Shown: piece by piece, positions 1-7,504 of the stretch
How positions within the stretch are numbered: the first letter of the stretch is position 1
Layout of the letters: every line of letters begins with the position of its first letter
Assembly (NCBI RefSeq): GCF_002163625.1
Contig: NZ_CP020892.1
Coordinates: forward strand, 1,674,001 to 1,738,000
Source: Pseudomonas sp. M30-35
Lineage (GTDB): Bacteria; Pseudomonadota; Gammaproteobacteria; Pseudomonadales; Pseudomonadaceae
DNA length: 64,000 nt
Direction of reading: 5' to 3'
Position numbers and translations under genes: made by a program
The notes under the pieces: model-generated
Databases searched by the model: none
Told to the model about the DNA's origin: nothing
The model's input: the letters and a program-made list of their open reading frames with translations, nothing else

Positions 1-1067
1 TTGAGAATCGATTTCTGCACCGCTTGATCTTCAAGTTTGACCGCTTCACGGACGATGGTGACGGTCTTGCTGGTCTGGTCATTCGGCGCGTTGCTCGCCG
101 GAATCACGTCGAGGCGAACCTTCGAGCCTTTAGGGCCGCGAATCAGCTTAACCACCTCGTCCAGACGCCAGCCGATGACATCAACCATTTCGTCATCGCC
201 TTGGGCGACGCCAATGATTTTATCCGCAGGGGAAATTTGCTTGCTCTTTTCGGCAGGGCCGGCCGGAACCAGGCGTACGACTTTGACGTTGTCATTATCG
301 CTTTGCAGAACCGCGCCAATACCTTCGAGCGACAAACTCATGTTGATGTCGAAGTTTTCCGCGTTATCCGGTGACAGATAAGAGGTATGCGGATCGTAAG
401 ACATCGCAAAAGCGTTGATGTAGGTCTGGAAGATATCTTCGCTACGGGTTTGATCAAGACGAACCAGTTGGCGCTTGTAGCGCTTGACCAGCGTTTCTTG
501 AATTGTCTTGGTGTCTTTGCCCGCAATCTTCTGGCGCAACACTTCATCTTTGACCTGGCGACGCCACAGGTTTTGTAGCGCGGCTTCGTCTTTGACCCAC
601 GGTGATTTCTCACGGTCGAGAGTCAGTTCTTCATCGACGCTGTAGTCGATCTTGTCTACGCCTTTTTCAAGCATTGCCAAGGCGTAGTTAAGACGGCTTT
701 TCAGGCGCTGAAGGTGGCGTTTGTACATGACAAAGCCAGGCTCAAGGTTGCCGCCCTTTAGAAAGTCATCGAACTGATCTTTCCACTTGTCGAACTCGGC
801 GATATCGGCGTCAGTGAAATAACTGCGCTGAGGGTCGAGCATCTTCAAGTAGCCGGCGTAGATGATTTCCGAGCGGGCATCATCGAGCGGGGGCTTACTG
901 TAGTGGTGGCGCTTGAGCAGCTCCACAACGTTGAGACTTGCAATGACTTGTTCGCGATCAGGCGTCAAATAATCCCAGCTATGATCACTGGTGGTCTTTG
1001 CTGCCAAAGGCAATGCACTCAATCCGAGTGCAAGGGCGAGGGTGGCGCTGATAAATGAACGCTTCAT
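1..1067 (-). CDS. prc: Carboxy-terminal processing protease Prc/Tsp (N-terminal part, cut by window edge)
   Basis: Leftward gene whose ATG is at 1065-1067; the 3' end lies outside the window, leaving about 355 codons. The product opens with a short basic, hydrophobic signal peptide (MKRSFISATLALALGLSALP) and is predicted periplasmic. It continues with the Tsp N-terminal region (SYFTDADIAEFDKW, then a helical segment) and a PDZ-like domain (LSLEGIGAVLQ, LVPAGPAEKS, ADKIIGVAQGD, GWRLDEVVKLIRGPKGS). The S41 Ser-Lys catalytic part is not reached. Family role: degradation of C-terminally tagged or misfolded periplasmic proteins; in Pseudomonas the homologue also acts in envelope stress and alginate control. 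The family is clear; the full length cannot be judged here. Confidence 0.93.
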   Translation of the reverse strand, partial: MKRSFISATLALALGLSALPLAAKTTSDHSWDYLTPDREQVIASLNVVELLKRHHYSKPPLDDARSEIIYAGYLKMLDPQRSYFTDADIAEFDKWKDQFDDFLKGGNLEPGFVMYKRHLQRLKSRLNYALAMLEKGVDKIDYSVDEELTLDREKSPWVKDEAALQNLWRRQVKDEVLRQKIAGKDTKTIQETLVKRYKRQLVRLDQTRSEDIFQTYINAFAMSYDPHTSYLSPDNAENFDINMSLSLEGIGAVLQSDNDNVKVVRLVPAGPAEKSKQISPADKIIGVAQGDDEMVDVIGWRLDEVVKLIRGPKGSKVRLDVIPASNAPNDQTSKTVTIVREAVKLEDQAVQKSIL

Positions 1068-1143
1068 GCTGATTCGACGTGTGGGCTGTTGATAAAGCAT
1101 ATTAGGCCATCTTTAAGGGCGCCGAGTTCCAACGGCGCAATGC

Positions 1144-1168
1144 AAAAGCCCGACAGTCGTGCCGGGCT
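1144..1168 (-). terminator. Small leftward terminator-like hairpin upstream of prc
   Basis: On the minus strand a 6-bp stem (AGCCCG/CGGGCT, 1147-1152 with 1163-1168) is followed by TTTT. It lies in the 127-bp gap between divergent prc and the oxidoreductase gene, about 80 bp before the prc start, where no leftward gene ends. It could insulate prc from leftward read-through or be a remnant of a rearrangement. Confidence 0.35.
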
Positions 1169-1194
1169 CGGTTCAATTGCACTATGGAGGCAGC

Positions 1195-2160
1195 GTGAAG
1201 TCATTGCAAGGCGTTGAAGGTCGTACTGAGTGGTTAGACACCACAACCCCATCATGTGATGTGGGTGAAATTCGTATAAAAGTGGCTGCAGCAGGGCTCA
1301 ATCGAGCTGATCTACTGCAGCGCGCGGGCCTATATCCGCCGCCACCTGGAGCCAGTACCGCGCTTGGGCTTGAGTGCTCCGGGGTAATTACTGAAGTCGG
1401 TGCGGGCAGTGATTGGCAAGTGGGCGATCGGGTTTGCGCGTTACTGGCCGGTGGCGGTATGGCCGAAGAAGTCGTGGTTGACGGTCGCCATGCCTTGCCT
1501 GTGCCCGAAGGCATTTCCCTGCACGAGGCGGCGGCTATACCTGAAGTGTATGCGACCGCTTGGCTTAACTTATTTCAATTGGCCGGGCTTAAACCGGGTG
1601 AAAAGGTACTGCTGCACGCTGGCGCCAGCGGTGTTGGGTCAGCGGCAATCCAACTGTGTAAGGCCTTTGGTAGCCCTTGCTGGGTTAGTGTGGGTTCGGC
1701 TGATCGCTTAGTTTATTGCGAATCGCTGGGTGCGCAGGGCGGCGTTTTGCGTGGTGAAGAGGGGCCGCAGGCTTTGCGCGACTTTGCCCCCTTTGATGTG
1801 ATTCTCGATCCGGTCGGCGGCAAATATGCGGCGCTGAACCTTGAATTGCTGGGGCTGGATGGTCGTTGGCTGAATATTGGCCTGATGGGCGGGCGCAAGG
1901 CAGAGTTGGATATGGCGTTGCTGCTAAGTAAGCGCGTGCAGTTGATCGGTTCGACTTTGCGCAGCCGCGATGAGCAATTCAAGGCAGATCTGATGAGCGA
2001 TCTTTTGCAGCAGGTTTGGCCATTGTTTAGTGAAGGGCGGCTTAGTCCTCAGTTAGTGCGCAGTTTTGCGATTACCGATGCTGAAGCTGCATTTGCCGAA
2101 CTGGCAGGTAATCAGGTGAATGGCAAGTTGGTATTGGTGGTTGATCCAAGCCTCGTCTAA
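1195..2160 (+). CDS. NAD(P)H-quinone oxidoreductase, PIG3/zeta-crystallin-like MDR family
   Basis: A 321-residue medium-chain reductase. The N-terminal GroES-like half contains LNRADLLQRAGLYPPPPGAS and GLECSGVI, typical of PIG3-type quinone oxidoreductases, and there is no structural-zinc cysteine cluster. The Rossmann half carries the NADP-binding stretch HAGASGVGSAAIQL near residue 150. I chose GTG 1195 because GGAGG (1186-1190) lies just upstream and the family starts MK-LQGVEG; an in-frame GTG at 1159 would add 12 residues. It probably reduces quinones or alpha,beta-unsaturated carbonyls. It is divergent from prc, as I recall for the P. aeruginosa locus. The exact substrate cannot be read from sequence. 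Confidence 0.85.
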   Translation: MKSLQGVEGRTEWLDTTTPSCDVGEIRIKVAAAGLNRADLLQRAGLYPPPPGASTALGLECSGVITEVGAGSDWQVGDRVCALLAGGGMAEEVVVDGRHALPVPEGISLHEAAAIPEVYATAWLNLFQLAGLKPGEKVLLHAGASGVGSAAIQLCKAFGSPCWVSVGSADRLVYCESLGAQGGVLRGEEGPQALRDFAPFDVILDPVGGKYAALNLELLGLDGRWLNIGLMGGRKAELDMALLLSKRVQLIGSTLRSRDEQFKADLMSDLLQQVWPLFSEGRLSPQLVRSFAITDAEAAFAELAGNQVNGKLVLVVDPSLV

Positions 2161-2330
2161 GCGTCTTCAGCCCAGCAATGTGCATGAAAACGCTGCGGCT
2201 AATCCTGTTTAGCGGGCGCTGATCAGGCGCTGCGGCAGGTCATGAGCTTGATCTGAAGGGATATGGTGGGTTTCCGGCAATCGGAGGCTCATCTTATCTC
2301 TATGTTTTTTAAAGATTTTGTTGTGGTTCG

Positions 2331-2367
2331 ATTGAGTTTCTTAATCAGCGCTATGGGGGCAATCAAT
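2331..2367 (+). promoter_or_regulatory. Possible OxyR-type ladder upstream of ahpC
   Basis: Four tetranucleotides spaced by exactly 7 nt (ATTG, TAAT, ATGG, CAAT) fit the OxyR spacing ATAG-N7-CTAT-N7-ATAG-N7-CTAT, with 11 of 16 positions matching. The site lies about 75 bp before the ahpC start. ahpC is a classical OxyR target, so the location is sensible, but the match is only partial. Confidence 0.35.
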
Positions 2368-2442
2368 AAGACCTTTTAAGACTCAATGGTTAATCTTGCA
2401 GGGTAAATTTTCAACCATCCAACCCTCCCAAGGAGTTCATCG

Positions 2443-3006
2443 ATGTCTTATATCAATAGCGAAGTTAAGCCGTTCAACGCCACTGCCTATCACAACGGCG
2501 CATTTGTTGAGGTCAGTGAAGCCAACCTGAAAGGCAAATGGTCGGTCGTATTCTTCTACCCTGCCGACTTCACCTTCGTCTGCCCAACCGAGCTGGGTGA
2601 CCTGGCTGATAACTACGCTGAGTTCCAGAAGCTGAATGTTGAGATTTACGGCGTGTCGACTGACACCCACTTCACACACAAAGCATGGCACGACACTTCT
2701 GACACCATCGGCAAAATCCAGTACCCACTGATTGGTGACCCAACTGGCACCATCACTCGCAACTTCGGCGTGATGATCGAAGAAGCTGGTTTGGCTGATC
2801 GCGGTACTTTCGTCATCGATCCAGAAGGCAAAATCCAGATCGTTGAAGTCAACGCAGGTGGCATTGGTCGTGATGCACAAGAACTGCTGCGCAAAGTAAA
2901 AGCTGCTCAGTACGTTGCTGCGCATCCAGGCGAAGTTTGCCCGGCTAAGTGGAAAGAAGGCGAAGCCACTCTGGCTCCATCGCTGGATCTGGTCGGCAAA
3001 ATCTAA
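2443..3006 (+). CDS. ahpC: Alkyl hydroperoxide reductase C, 2-Cys peroxiredoxin
   Basis: A 187-residue typical 2-Cys peroxiredoxin that reduces H2O2, peroxynitrite and organic peroxides in the cytoplasm using AhpF. The peroxidatic Cys47 lies in DFTFVCPTE and the resolving Cys166 in GEVCPAKW, the same spacing as enterobacterial Ahp[14 protein letters not shown] and the C-terminal tail are also conserved; the GGIG motif and extended tail predict a peroxide-sensitive, floodgate-type enzyme. A strong AAGGAG precedes ATG 2443. ahpF follows after 183 bp that include a terminator, so AhpC can be made in excess over AhpF. Confidence 0.97.
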   Translation: MSYINSEVKPFNATAYHNGAFVEVSEANLKGKWSVVFFYPADFTFVCPTELGDLADNYAEFQKLNVEIYGVSTDTHFTHKAWHDTSDTIGKIQYPLIGDPTGTITRNFGVMIEEAGLADRGTFVIDPEGKIQIVEVNAGGIGRDAQELLRKVKAAQYVAAHPGEVCPAKWKEGEATLAPSLDLVGKI

Positions 3007-3126
3007 ATCTGTTTTGCAAATCGCCAGCTAATTGGCTGGCGCGTTCAATGACAGATAGAGGCTGAGGTGTCTAGGCGCCTCAGTAGCTGGCAAACACGTT
3101 TTCGACAGAATCGATAGCGTTACAAG

Positions 3127-3156
3127 CGCCTGGGCGCAATCCGTCCGGGCGTTTTT
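3127..3156 (+). terminator. Rho-independent terminator between ahpC and ahpF
   Basis: Stem CGCCTGG (3127-3133) pairs with CCGGGCG (3145-3151; one G-U pair) and runs into TTTTT (3152-3156). A second hairpin, CGCCAGC/GCTGGCG (3022-3041), lies directly after the ahpC stop. Partial termination here would uncouple the abundant AhpC from its reductase. Confidence 0.7.
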
Positions 3157-3189
3157 GTCTCTGAAATTCGTAATAAGGGAAGTCGTATC

Positions 3190-4746
3190 ATGTTGGACGC
3201 CAATCTGAAAAACCAGTTGAAGGCTTATCTGGAAAAGGTCACCCAGCCGTTCGAGATCGTCGCGTCCCTTGATGACAGCGATAAATCCCGTGAACTGCAT
3301 GGCTTGCTTGAAGATATTCGCAGCCTTAGCGACAAAATTACCCTAAAGACCGATGGTGTCGATGCACGTACGCCATCATTCTCGTTAAATCGCCCTGGCG
3401 CTGATATCAGCTTGCGTTTTGCAGGTATCCCAATGGGGCACGAATTCACCTCGCTGGTGCTGGCGTTGCTGCAAGTCGGTGGGCATCCATCGAAGCTGGC
3501 CGCCGATGTGATTGAGCAGATCAAAGCCATTGAGGGCGATTTTGCCTTTGAAACCTATTACTCACTGTCGTGCCAGAACTGCCCGGATGTGGTGCAGGCG
3601 CTGAACTTGATGGCGGTGCTTAACCCAAATATTCGCCACGTAGCCATCGACGGCGCGCTGTTCCAGGCGGAAGTTGAAGAGCGCCAGGTCATGTCGGTGC
3701 CAAGCATTTACCTCAATGGTGAGTTGTTTGCTCAGGGGCGCATGGATGCCGAGCAGATTCTGGCCAAGATCGACACCGGCGCGGTTGCACGTGACGCTGA
3801 AAAAATCAGCAGCAAGGACGCCTTTGACGTATTGGTTGTCGGCGGTGGCCCCGCGGGTGCTGCAGCGGCCATTTATGCGGCGCGCAAAGGTATTCGTACC
3901 GGTGTCGCGGCTGAGCGTTTCGGCGGTCAGGTGCTCGACACCATGGCCATCGAAAACTTTATCTCGGTGCAGGAAACAGATGGCCCGAAAATGGCCCGCG
4001 CCCTGGAAGAGCACGTTCGCCAGTACGACGTCGATATCATCAATCTGCAACGCGCCAGCGCCCTGATTCCGGCCAGTGCAGCGGGTGGCTTGCATGAGGT
4101 TAAGTTCGACAGCGGCGCATCGCTTAAAGCCAAGACGGTAATTCTCGCCACTGGCGCACGCTGGAGAGAGATGAATGTGCCCGGTGAGCAGCAGTATCGC
4201 GGCCGTGGTGTCGCCTATTGCCCACACTGTGATGGTCCGCTATTCAAAGGCAAGCGTGTGGCTGTGATCGGCGGTGGTAACTCCGGTGTTGAGGCGGCGA
4301 TTGATCTGGCTGGCATTGTTGCTCACGTCACCTTGATCGAGTTCGACAGCCAGTTACGCGCCGATGCGGTGTTGCAGAAAAAACTCGCCAGTTTGGCCAA
4401 CGTGACGGTGATCAAGAGCGCCTTGACCACCGAAGTGCTGGGTGATGGCCAAAAGGTCAACGCCTTGGTTTACAAGGATCGCAACACTGATGAGTTGGTG
4501 ACTGTTGAGCTGGAAGGTATCTTCGTGCAAATCGGCCTGTTGCCAAACAGCGACTGGTTGAAAGGTGCAATCGAGTTATCGCCACGCGGCGAGATCATCG
4601 TGGATGCCAAAGGTCAGAGCAACGTGCCAGGCATTTTTGCGGCCGGCGATGTGACCACTGTGCCCTACAAGCAAATCGTCATTGCCGTGGGTGAGGGTGC
4701 AAAAGCTTCATTGAGTGCATTCGATCACTTGATTCGCAGCGTCTAA
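3190..4746 (+). CDS. ahpF: Alkyl hydroperoxide reductase subunit F (FAD/NAD(P)H disulfide reductase)
   Basis: A 518-residue flavoprotein that passes electrons from NAD(P)H to oxidised AhpC. The N-terminal double-thioredoxin-fold domain carries the redox pair Cys128/Cys131 (SCQNC). The thioredoxin-reductase-like body has the FAD motif [11 protein letters not shown] near residue 217, the dithiol pair Cys344/Cys347 (CPHCDG), the nucleotide motif [12 protein letters not shown] and the C-terminal FAD motif GIFAAGDVT. The start is ATG 3190 after AAGGGAAG. Length and domain order are normal. It is followed by a very strong terminator at 4772. Expression is probably induced together with ahpC by peroxide. 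Confidence 0.97.
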   Translation: MLDANLKNQLKAYLEKVTQPFEIVASLDDSDKSRELHGLLEDIRSLSDKITLKTDGVDARTPSFSLNRPGADISLRFAGIPMGHEFTSLVLALLQVGGHPSKLAADVIEQIKAIEGDFAFETYYSLSCQNCPDVVQALNLMAVLNPNIRHVAIDGALFQAEVEERQVMSVPSIYLNGELFAQGRMDAEQILAKIDTGAVARDAEKISSKDAFDVLVVGGGPAGAAAAIYAARKGIRTGVAAERFGGQVLDTMAIENFISVQETDGPKMARALEEHVRQYDVDIINLQRASALIPASAAGGLHEVKFDSGASLKAKTVILATGARWREMNVPGEQQYRGRGVAYCPHCDGPLFKGKRVAVIGGGNSGVEAAIDLAGIVAHVTLIEFDSQLRADAVLQKKLASLANVTVIKSALTTEVLGDGQKVNALVYKDRNTDELVTVELEGIFVQIGLLPNSDWLKGAIELSPRGEIIVDAKGQSNVPGIFAAGDVTTVPYKQIVIAVGEGAKASLSAFDHLIRSV

Positions 4747-4771
4747 ACCAGCGCTGGCAGCGCCATCCACA

Positions 4772-4803
4772 GCGGGTAACCAGAAATGGTTACCCGCTTT
4801 TTT
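4772..4803 (+). terminator. Rho-independent terminator of ahpF
   Basis: A perfect 10-bp stem GCGGGTAACC/GGTTACCCGC with a 6-nt loop is followed by TTTTTT. It lies 25 bp after the ahpF stop. Confidence 0.93.
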
Positions 4804-5106
4804 GTGCCTGTTGATTGGTGTCTGCGCCAGTGCCATATCCGGCTTCGTTTCGGGTTATTCGCAGGTGACAGTATCCGTATATCGACTGTCCGTTGTAGTG
4901 AACCTTGTGCGGCTGAACTTTCGGCTAGGCTTGTGCTGCTGAGTCGGTTTTTCCGCATCCTGGGTCCCACGGTGGTGTATGGTTTTTGCAGTGGTTAAAT
5001 AAAATTATAGATGCAATATAAATATAGAATTATGATCGAAATATAACTATGTGGGACAGTTTTCTCACCGGCTCAATCGCAGCCATACCACTCCGAGGAA
5101 GCAACA
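4804..5106. other. Intergenic region with AT-rich promoter of the SDR gene
   Basis: About 300 bp without a convincing gene. A 70-codon open frame (4786-4998) overlaps the ahpF terminator, lacks a good ribosome site and looks spurious. Around 4995-5050 the sequence becomes very AT-rich, with several TATAAT-like hexamers, which is where I would place the promoter of the SDR gene. A GAGGAAG ribosome site sits at about 5095-5101. Confidence 0.5.
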
Positions 5107-5913
5107 ATGAATCAACATCTGAATCAACATCCAAGTAAAGGAACCGCTTTGATCACTGGCGCATCCTCAGGGATTGGCGCCACCTATGCGCAGCGCCTTG
5201 CTAAGCGTGGTTATGACCTGCTGTTGGTGGCGCGTGATCAACAGCGGCTTGAAGCGCTTGCTGAAACCCTGAATAAAGAAACCGGGGTTAAGGTTGAAGT
5301 GCTCAAAGCAGATCTGACTAACCGTACTGATTTGCAAGTTGTAGAGCAGCGTTTGCGCAGCGATGCGGCGATAAGTCTGTTGGTCAACAATGCCGGTGTC
5401 GCGATCAATGGCACTTTGGTTGAGGGTGATGCAGCTAAGGTCGACACCTTGATTCAGTTGAATATCGTTGCCTTGACGCACCTGTCTGCGGCTGCCGCAG
5501 CAAGCTTTAGTGCGGCAGGGCGAGGCTCAATCATCAACCTTGCATCAGTGGTCGCTCTGATTCCTGAGATGTTCAACGCTGTCTACAGCGCGAGCAAGGC
5601 CTATGTGTTGAGCCTGACGCAAACACTGCACGCGGAAGTCGCCAAGCAAGGTGTGCAAGTTCAAGCCGTGTTGCCAGGCATTACCCGTACGGAAATCTGG
5701 GAGCGTTCAGGCATGGATGCAGCGGCACTGCCGCCAGAGATGGTGATGGATGTCGAAGAGATGGTGGATGCGGCGCTTGCAGGGTTTGATCAAGGCGAGC
5801 TTGTGACTATTCCATCGCTGCCAGACGTTGAGGACTGGCAGGGGCTGGTGACTGCACGGACAAAGTTGGGACCGAACCTGTCACGCAATCAAGCTGCTGC
5901 GCGCTACAAGTAA
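5107..5913 (+). CDS. Short-chain dehydrogenase/reductase (SDR family)
   Basis: A 268-residue classical SDR. It has the Rossmann motif TGASSGIGATYAQRL near residue 18, NNAGVA near 97, a Ser in NLASVVAL and the catalytic YSASK near 160. The Arg in LLLVARD after strand 2 suggests NADP(H) preference. ATG 5107 is preceded by GAGGAAG. The gene is monocistronic with its own terminator and is next to a convergent TetR repressor gene, a frequent pairing in which the repressor may control the reductase; no shared operator is obvious here. Substrate unknown; the family covers ketones, steroids, sugars and acyl chains. Confidence 0.88.
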   Translation: MNQHLNQHPSKGTALITGASSGIGATYAQRLAKRGYDLLLVARDQQRLEALAETLNKETGVKVEVLKADLTNRTDLQVVEQRLRSDAAISLLVNNAGVAINGTLVEGDAAKVDTLIQLNIVALTHLSAAAAASFSAAGRGSIINLASVVALIPEMFNAVYSASKAYVLSLTQTLHAEVAKQGVQVQAVLPGITRTEIWERSGMDAAALPPEMVMDVEEMVDAALAGFDQGELVTIPSLPDVEDWQGLVTARTKLGPNLSRNQAAARYK

Positions 5914-5930
5914 ACCCTCAAGACCCGAAC

Positions 5931-5971
5931 GCCCGGGTTAGCAGTAATCCAGCGCTAGCTCGGGCTTTTTT
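5931..5971 (+). terminator. Terminator after the SDR gene
   Basis: GCCCGGG (5931-5937) pairs with CTCGGGC (5959-5965, one G-U pair) and is followed by TTTTTT. It separates the convergent SDR and TetR genes. Confidence 0.75.
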
Positions 5972-6000
5972 ATATCGGATGGGGTTTTAGTTTGGCTAAG

Positions 6001-6582
6001 TCAGTCGGCTTGAGCCTGCGCCAATACCTGAGCCTGCGCCAATAACTGTTGGCGAGCTGTTTTAAGCAGACGTTCTGACAGCTCGGGATCACTGACGCTG
6101 CGTGCCAGCACCAATGCGCCGATCATTGTAGAAAGCATGACCACGCTCTGCTCAGCTGCATTCTCGCCGGGTAGGCAATTTTCGATAGACTCCAGACGCT
6201 TTTGCACCAGTTGATCGGTAACCGGGCTGGCCTGACCTCGTTGGCCAAGTTCCGCTGACATGGTTGGCAGCGGGCAACCTTCTCCCGGGTTGGCGCAGTG
6301 CGCACTGGACAGATAACTACGAATGAATGTGGCGAGCGGTGCTTCAGCGCTGAACAGCTGTTGCGTACGTTCGCCGAGTTGCTCGGCGCTATGGGCTAAC
6401 GCGGTTTCAACCAGTTCATCCTTGGACTTGAAGTGCGCATAAAAGCCGCCGTGAGTTAACCCCAGGGTTTTCATCAGTGGCTGCAGCCCGGTCGCACCAA
6501 TGCCGTCACGCCGAAACAGGCGCGCTGCTTCTTCAATGATGCGCTGGTGGGTTTTAGCCTTGTGATCGTCCGAGTAACGCAT
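6001..6582 (-). CDS. TetR/AcrR family transcriptional repressor
   Basis: A 193-residue one-domain sensor/repressor. The N-terminal helix-turn-helix is clear: IIEEAARLFRRDGIGATG, then LGLTHGGFYAHFKSKDELV, the TetR recognition-helix signature. The C-terminal helical ligand domain includes CANPGEGCPLP, seen in the YxaF/LmrA-like branch. ATG 6582 fits GAGG at -7 and the family start MRYS; another ATG at 6594 would add four residues. The extreme C-terminus is a short repeat (LAQAQVLAQAQAD) made by an 18-bp tandem duplication. The neighbouring SDR, thioesterase and MFS exporter are candidate targets. Ligand unknown. Confidence 0.88.
   Translation of the reverse strand: MRYSDDHKAKTHQRIIEEAARLFRRDGIGATGLQPLMKTLGLTHGGFYAHFKSKDELVETALAHSAEQLGERTQQLFSAEAPLATFIRSYLSSAHCANPGEGCPLPTMSAELGQRGQASPVTDQLVQKRLESIENCLPGENAAEQSVVMLSTMIGALVLARSVSDPELSERLLKTARQQLLAQAQVLAQAQAD
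6011..6044. repeat. 18-bp tandem duplication inside the TetR gene
   Basis: TGAGCCTGCGCCAATA occurs at 6011-6026 and again at 6029-6044, a period of 18 bp. It keeps the reading frame and duplicates six residues near the C-terminus (LAQAQ motif). This is a likely slippage product. Confidence 0.85.
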
Positions 6583-6619
6583 TGCTTGCCTCATAGGTTC
6601 TTTGCATGCTGACTGACAT

Positions 6620-6655
6620 ATTAATTGACCCAGTCCATCTTGGGTAAATGTTAAT
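6620..6655. promoter_or_regulatory. Inverted repeat upstream of the TetR gene, possible autoregulatory operator
   Basis: ATTAA (6620-6624) and ACCCA (6628-6632) are mirrored by TGGGT (6641-6645) and TTAAT (6651-6655). The imperfect palindrome lies 38-73 bp before the TetR start, a normal position for an autoregulatory operator. No second copy was seen at the SDR promoter. Confidence 0.35.
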
Positions 6656-6680
6656 GGCCAACATCCTGATCGATGCTTTA

Positions 6681-6821
6681 GGGAAGCTCTGAAAAAGGTA
6701 GCGAGCGACGATAGTACAAGGCAAAAAAATGCGAAAAAGCGGAGTTTAGTTGACCTAAATGAGCATTTTGAGCAGTTTTTTAACGCAGTAATATCTAGCG
6801 CAGTAGTTTTTCAGAGGTTAC
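6681..6821. mobile_element. MITE-like element with CTCTGAAAAA terminal inverted repeats
   Basis: About 140 bp bounded by the perfect inverted repeats CTCTGAAAAA (6687-6696) and TTTTTCAGAG (6807-6816). Weaker matches extend outward to about 16 bp. The interior is AT-rich, has further small inverted repeats and holds no gene. Its right end abuts the stop codon of the thioesterase gene (6822-6824). Size, termini and lack of coding capacity fit a non-autonomous transposon. I recall similar ends in other pseudomonads but cannot name the parent element. Confidence 0.6.
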
Positions 6822-7361
6822 TTAACTGGGCTGGCCAAGAATCAAACAAGTGGTCGAGCCAACGGCGTAGAGACGATCATCAACGTCATAGATACGTCCT
6901 TCAGCAATCGCTGTTGAGCGGCCGACATGCACAATGCGTCCTTCAGCACGTACCGGCCCGACTTTGCTGGTCAAGGCTCGTATGTAGCTGATACGCAAAT
7001 CGGTGGTGGTATAGCCCTGACCGCGTTGCAAGCGGGTATGAATCGCGCAGCCCATGCAGGAGTCGAGCAATGTCGCGGCATAGCCGCCATGCACGCTGCC
7101 CAGAGGATTGTAATGGCGGGCATCGGGCGAGCCTTGAAACAGGAAAAATCCCTCTGCCCATTCAATCGGCACAAAATCGACCAAGTGCCCGAAAGGCGGG
7201 CAGGGCAGTTGCCCTTCGCCAATGCCGTTGAAGAACTCCGCAGGTGACATTTCGCTGATCTGCGCCATGTTCATGCTGCCAGGTGCAGCCAGCTTGCTAT
7301 GGGCGATTTGTTCGGCATCATTCCAGCTTGCGAGTTTTTCTTCGCGGGAAAGTGTGTGCAT
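6822..7361 (-). CDS. PaaI-type hotdog-fold thioesterase
   Basis: A 179-residue protein of the PaaI/YdiI-like acyl-CoA thioesterase group. The single hotdog domain (about residues 60-175) contains HYNPLGSVHGGYAATLLDSC, with the conserved HGG turn and the Asp position of the long helix, then TTDLRISYIRAL and GRSTAIAEGRI. A roughly 60-residue N-terminal extension precedes it. ATG 7361 has GAGG upstream. It probably hydrolyses acyl-CoA or aryl-CoA thioesters in the cytoplasm. It is divergent from an MFS exporter, sharing a 143-bp promoter region with a palindrome. The stop codon touches the MITE, so the last residues may derive from the insertion. Confidence 0.85.
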   Translation of the reverse strand: MHTLSREEKLASWNDAEQIAHSKLAAPGSMNMAQISEMSPAEFFNGIGEGQLPCPPFGHLVDFVPIEWAEGFFLFQGSPDARHYNPLGSVHGGYAATLLDSCMGCAIHTRLQRGQGYTTTDLRISYIRALTSKVGPVRAEGRIVHVGRSTAIAEGRIYDVDDRLYAVGSTTCLILGQPS

Positions 7362-7404
7362 GGCGTACGCCTCTAAAAGATGTATTAAACGGTTGCCTTA
7401 TTAA

Positions 7405-7418
7405 ATTACATGTGTAAT
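7405..7418. promoter_or_regulatory. Palindrome ATTACA-TG-TGTAAT between divergent thioesterase and MFS genes
   Basis: A perfect 6-bp inverted repeat with a 2-bp spacer lies about 44 bp before the thioesterase start and 87 bp before the MFS start. This is the size and symmetry of a TetR-type operator. The nearby TetR protein (6001-6582) is a candidate ligand, but its own promoter repeat has a different sequence. Confidence 0.4.
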
Positions 7419-7504
7419 CTGATCAAATAAATTACAACCATAATACTATCGTGGCAAGCGCTATTGTCGATTGCCTTCAATCATTTCTGAGCAGGAAAGT
7501 CGCT

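Noticed and set aside
2437..2925. 162-codon frame antisense to ahpC
   Set aside because: Shadow of the conserved peroxiredoxin gene.
3562..4227. 221-codon frame antisense to ahpF
   Set aside because: The sense gene is full-length AhpF with all motifs; the antisense frame has no family features.
4786..4998. 70-codon open frame after ahpF
   Set aside because: Starts inside the ahpF terminator, has no ribosome site and no recognisable domain.
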